Of a stretch of DNA of 64,000 bases, positions 61,309 to 64,000 are shown in pieces. Under the pieces are notes generated by a model that was given only the letters and a program-made list of their open reading frames with translations, was not told the origin of the DNA and made no database searches. Positions within the stretch are counted from its first letter, which is position 1. Every line of letters starts with the position of its first letter. The translations under genes were made by a program, and so were the position numbers. Origin of the DNA: Prorocentrum cordatum (Eukaryota > Sar > Dinophyceae > Prorocentrales > Prorocentraceae); NCBI GenBank assembly GCA_963575745.1, contig CAUYUJ010002064.1, positions 12,501 to 76,500 of the forward strand, given 5' to 3'.

Positions 61309-61830
61309 TCGCCGTCGCCGTCGTCGTCGCCGTCGGCGTCTGCGTCGGCGTCTGCGTCGGCGTCTGCGTCGGCGTCGTCATCGGCGTCGGCGTCGTCGTC
61401 GTCGGCGTCGTCGTCGGTGTCGTCGGCGTCAGCGTCGGCGTCAGCGTCGGCGTCGTCGTCGTCCTCGTCGGCGTCTTCGTCGTCGTCCTCGTCGGCGTCG
61501 TTGTCGTCTTGGGCGTCGTCGGCATCGTCATCTGCGTCGGCGTCGTCGTCGGCTTCGTCGTCGGTGTCGTCGGCGTCGGCGTCGTCAGCGTCGGCGTCGG
61601 CGTCGTCGGCGTCGGCGTCCTCGTCGGTGTCTCCGACGTCGGCGTCGGCGTCGGCGTCGGCGTTGTCGTCGGCGTCGTCGTCGTCGTCGCCGCCGTCGTC
61701 GTCGGTGTCGTCGGCGTCGGCGTCGTCAACGTCGGCGTCGGCGTTGGCGTCGTCGTCGTTGGCGTCGGCGTCGGCGTCGGCGGAGGCGGCGGCGGGCGGG
61801 CGGCGGGCGGGCGGCGGCGGCGGGCGGGCG
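57628..61830 (+). repeat. Macrosatellite: ~110-bp linkers alternating with (GTC/GGC)n blocks
   Basis: Linkers start at about 57628, 57923, 58332, 59768 and 60160. Each carries CACCCAGATTTACCTGATGT, GTCACGACTTCACTGTG and GGTGCCCTCGATGACT. Blocks of GTCGTCGGCGTC follow: about 165, 300, 290 and 280 bp, and finally about 1.57 kb (60262-61830). The long plus and minus frames across it are low-complexity artefacts. Confidence 0.95.
58440..59470 (+). repeat. 1-kb unit inside the macrosatellite with AACCGAACC borders
   Basis: Both borders (58440-58600, 59300-59460) are degenerate GAACCGAAACC repeats. Inside, a ~100-bp unit (GGCGGCGGAAAAGCTC, ATCGCATGTTTGGAC, TTCGAAAATRCGCTTTGGGC) is repeated in tandem from 58713 and 58816. 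Confidence 0.8.
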
Positions 61831-62399
61831 GCGTCGGCGCGGCGTGAGCAAGGAAGAATGCAAGAAGGAGAAAGAAACCAACTTGCGACCACAAAGCGCC
61901 GTTACGACCAGGGCCGAGAGGTTACCGGGCCGAAGTGGTCCCGGAAGGGGCCCTCCTGACAGCCTGAGCGGGCCCCGCGCCGGCACGGCAGGTCCCGCGA
62001 GGAACACCAGCCCCACGTGGTATGAGGCCAGGCACCCCCGCCGCGTGTAGGCGGACACCAGCGATGACGAAGGGGGCTAGAGGCCTCGCGGCCGCCGCGG
62101 TGGCGACACCTCCCCGCCAGGTGCTGCCGCGCTCCCCGCCAGGAGAGCATGGCGCAGGCCGCCTGGGGGGAAGACGGCGCTTTCGGAAGCGGGGGCTCTC
62201 GGAGTTCGGCTTCGAGCAGCGCACGCGGCGGCCGTGCCCGCCCCGGGCGCGCGGCTTATACTGCGACCAGAAGAGATCGAGGGGAGCGCTCCGACGAGGG
62301 GGCGGCAGCTTGCCCTCTCAGACTTTTTCGCCGCGGCCGCCCCAGCCGGCGCTGCCAGCGGCCGCGGCGCTGCTGGCGGCGCGGCGGCCGGGCCTCCTG

Positions 62400-63500
62400 G
62401 GGAGTCGCCGGAGGTGGAGTGCATGACGGTCGAGGTGGCGCCTCCCGTCCCCGAGGCGAGCGCTTCGGAGCTTGCACTGGCGCGGCGTTTCCTCCAGCAA
62501 TGGGGAGGGTCGACCCCTGCCGCTTCGAGGCCGGCACGGGCAGCTCCGCCCAGGTGGCCGGGGTCAACGGCGCACCAGGCTGCGCAGGCGCTGCCGATGA
62601 CGCGGCGGCGGCGGAGCGGCTGCTGGCGCGCTTCCGGGCGCTGCAGCAGCCCGCGGCGGCAGGACGGCTCCCCGGCTCGCACCTCCCGGCTGCCGATGGC
62701 GCATCACGCGTTGCCGACGGCGCGACGGCGGTGGAGCGGCGGACGCTGCCAGCGGGAAGGGCTCCGGGGATGCTGGAGCCAGCGCTCCTCCCGGAAGCCC
62801 TCGACGCGGGGGAATTCGACATCGAGCTCGCGTATAGCCCGGGGCCCCCCCGGTCGAGGCGGCGGACGCGGCAGGCGCCCGCGAGCCGCACCCCCTTCCT
62901 CCCGGGCCGCGCCTTGTTGAAGGAACCCCAGGACACACAAATAAATACACACAAATAACCAGATCCCCCATATTTTCCTATATTTTCTGGGTTTTGTCTT
63001 CCCGCCCACTTCCCATGTTTTCCCATATTTTCTGGGAAATCGAGGATTAATTGTGTCTGTGTGTTTCTTTTTCTCCTGACTTGTGGAGGTGGAGGTCCAG
63101 GCGATCGTGTCTGCCGCGGCGCTGCGGGCCGGCCCCCCTCCTGCCGAGGCGTGCGCTGGCGTGGAGGCGCCGCCCGCCCCCCCCCCCCTCTCCTGGGGCC
63201 AGGCCCGGTGGAGGTCGCGCCGGCCGGTGCGGAGGCGGCGGCGCGCGTTCACCGCGTGTCCCCGGCGAGCGCGCTCGTCCGGGCGGGCGGGCGGCCAGCC
63301 GAGGAGGAGCCGGCGGCGCTGCTATGCGGGCCCCCACGGGCGGGAGGCGGCGCGGGCTGCCGCGGCGGCCGGACGGCGCGCTGCGCCGCCTCTCAGGCCC
63401 AGGAGCCCGCCGAGCTCTCGGATCGCCGGGCGCGGGCGCCCCGTGCCCGCCCTCCCTGCCTCCCCCTTCTCCCGCCCTCCCCTGGCGCGCCCTGTCGTTT
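62400..63500 (+). CDS. Coding-like Ala/Arg-rich region interrupted by family A copy 9
   Basis: Plus-strand pieces: MTVEVAPPVPEASASELALA; later LARFRALQQPAAAGRLPG and LLPEALDAGEFDIELAYSPG; then PVEAADAAGAREPHPLPPGP up to the element. Without the element and one TSD this last frame continues RLVEVEVQAIVSAAALRAG. Frame changes occur at a C7 run near 62847 and a C12 run near 63187. Those could be assembly indels or decay. No family recognised. Confidence 0.35.
62918..63079 (+). mobile_element. Family A element, copy 9
   Basis: 162 bp, TGAAGGAACCCC to TCTCCTGA, exact TSD CTTGT at 62913-62917 and 63080-63084. Confidence 0.96.
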
Positions 63501-63559
63501 CGCCTGTCGTCTGTCGTCTCGTCCGTCGCTCGTCGTGCCACCGGGCTCCTTCGTGCAGG

Positions 63560-64000
63560 TGCAAAAGGGTTTCGTTATTTCTGCCTTCGTTCTGCCTTTG
63601 CTGCGAGACGGAACCAAAAGGACAATAAAACCACGAAATCGCCAACCGTTCAGCTCGAGCCCTGGTCAGGCCAGATCTGGCAAGTCTCATTTTCCGTAGC
63701 ATCTTGGCCCAGAGAGCTTAACCGAGCGAGGCAACTTCCAGGCTGTGGCAGAGTCCTGGAGGGCCACGCGTGCCAAGCTGGAAAGAGTTCATTCCTCACC
63801 TGGCTCGGAGAAGTCCACTGCCCCTGAGGCGGGGCTCTCCCGAGCAGACACTGCCAACACCGAGAGCAGGGTTCTCAAAGGACGAATACTCAGAGGGCAA
63901 ATCTGAGCGAAGACAGGGGAGCTAACCTACTCATCCCGCATGGGGCAGCAAATTGCATCAACAGGGCCGGAACAAGTATCCCACCAGCGCGCGAGAACAG
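63560..64000. other. No recognisable gene
   Basis: Moderate-GC end of the window. A TTCTGCCTTCGTTCTGCC motif resembles short pieces near 18.93 and 20.44 kb, but no element can be bounded. Confidence 0.4.

Noticed and set aside
60206-62050. 579-614 codon open frames on both strands
   Set aside because: They consist of Arg, Ser/Ala or Asp runs made by (GTC/GGC)n. All six frames are open because the repeat lacks stops.
1-64000. Dinoflagellate spliced-leader, tRNA or rRNA genes
   Set aside because: I looked for the SL core, GGTTCGA tRNA arms and rRNA-like conserved words by eye. Only chance partial matches were found.

Overview
The window looks like nuclear DNA of a repeat-rich eukaryote, most probably a dinoflagellate. 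This is inference from style, not from a marker gene. Bacterial gene organisation is absent. Short GC-rich exon-like islands end in CAG|G acceptors. Non-autonomous inverted-repeat elements (MITEs) are very dense and often nested, and microsatellites are long. I found no rRNA, tRNA, spliced-leader or CRISPR locus and no complete autonomous transposase. Most long open frames are GC-rich or microsatellite artefacts.

Coding signal. The most credible exons are on the minus strand: 44.6, 44.1, 41.9-41.6, 36.1, 28.5, 25.2, 23.0-22.55, 18.8, 15.9-15.4, 14.2, 10.0, 5.7, 4.3 and 2.28-2.0 kb. The last ends in a stop codon. Several exons between 16 and 2 kb are hydrophobic and could belong to one or a few membrane proteins that I cannot name. 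Minus-strand exons also carry poly-Glu runs, which appear as (CCT)n on the plus strand. Weaker plus-strand coding-like segments lie at 7.75-8.1, 27.0-27.3, 29.2-29.9, 34.7-35.0, 52.4-52.6 and 62.4-63.5 kb. Some have frameshifts and may be pseudogenes.

Mobile DNA. I can define about 25 short families (100-340 bp) by terminal inverted repeats (TIRs), target-site duplications (TSDs) or copy number. Family A has about ten copies, all in the same orientation. Its TSDs are 5 bp, with six exact pairs plus one 4-of-5 match, and several copies interrupt exon-like DNA with the frame restored when the element is removed. Families M, L, Q, R, S and T show TA at many of their ends, and L, Q, R and S have CAGT/ACTG-type termini, as in Tc1/mariner elements. 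Families B, C, D, E, F, J, K, O, P, Y and AA are further inverted-repeat or dispersed families. Nesting gives a relative chronology: M in A, fold-backs in A and L, E in K, AA in P, and a tetrameric hairpin element in F. Four elements from four families sit between direct repeats of 25-76 bp, far longer than normal TSDs.

Tandem DNA. 30.0-34.4 kb is a degenerate ~60-bp satellite that flips orientation near 33.56 kb. 36.8-37.5 kb is a 15-bp array and 40.4-40.85 kb a 76-bp array. 57.6-61.8 kb is a macrosatellite of five ~110-bp linkers separated by (GTC/GGC)n blocks, the last about 1.6 kb long. (GGA)n tracts occur throughout.
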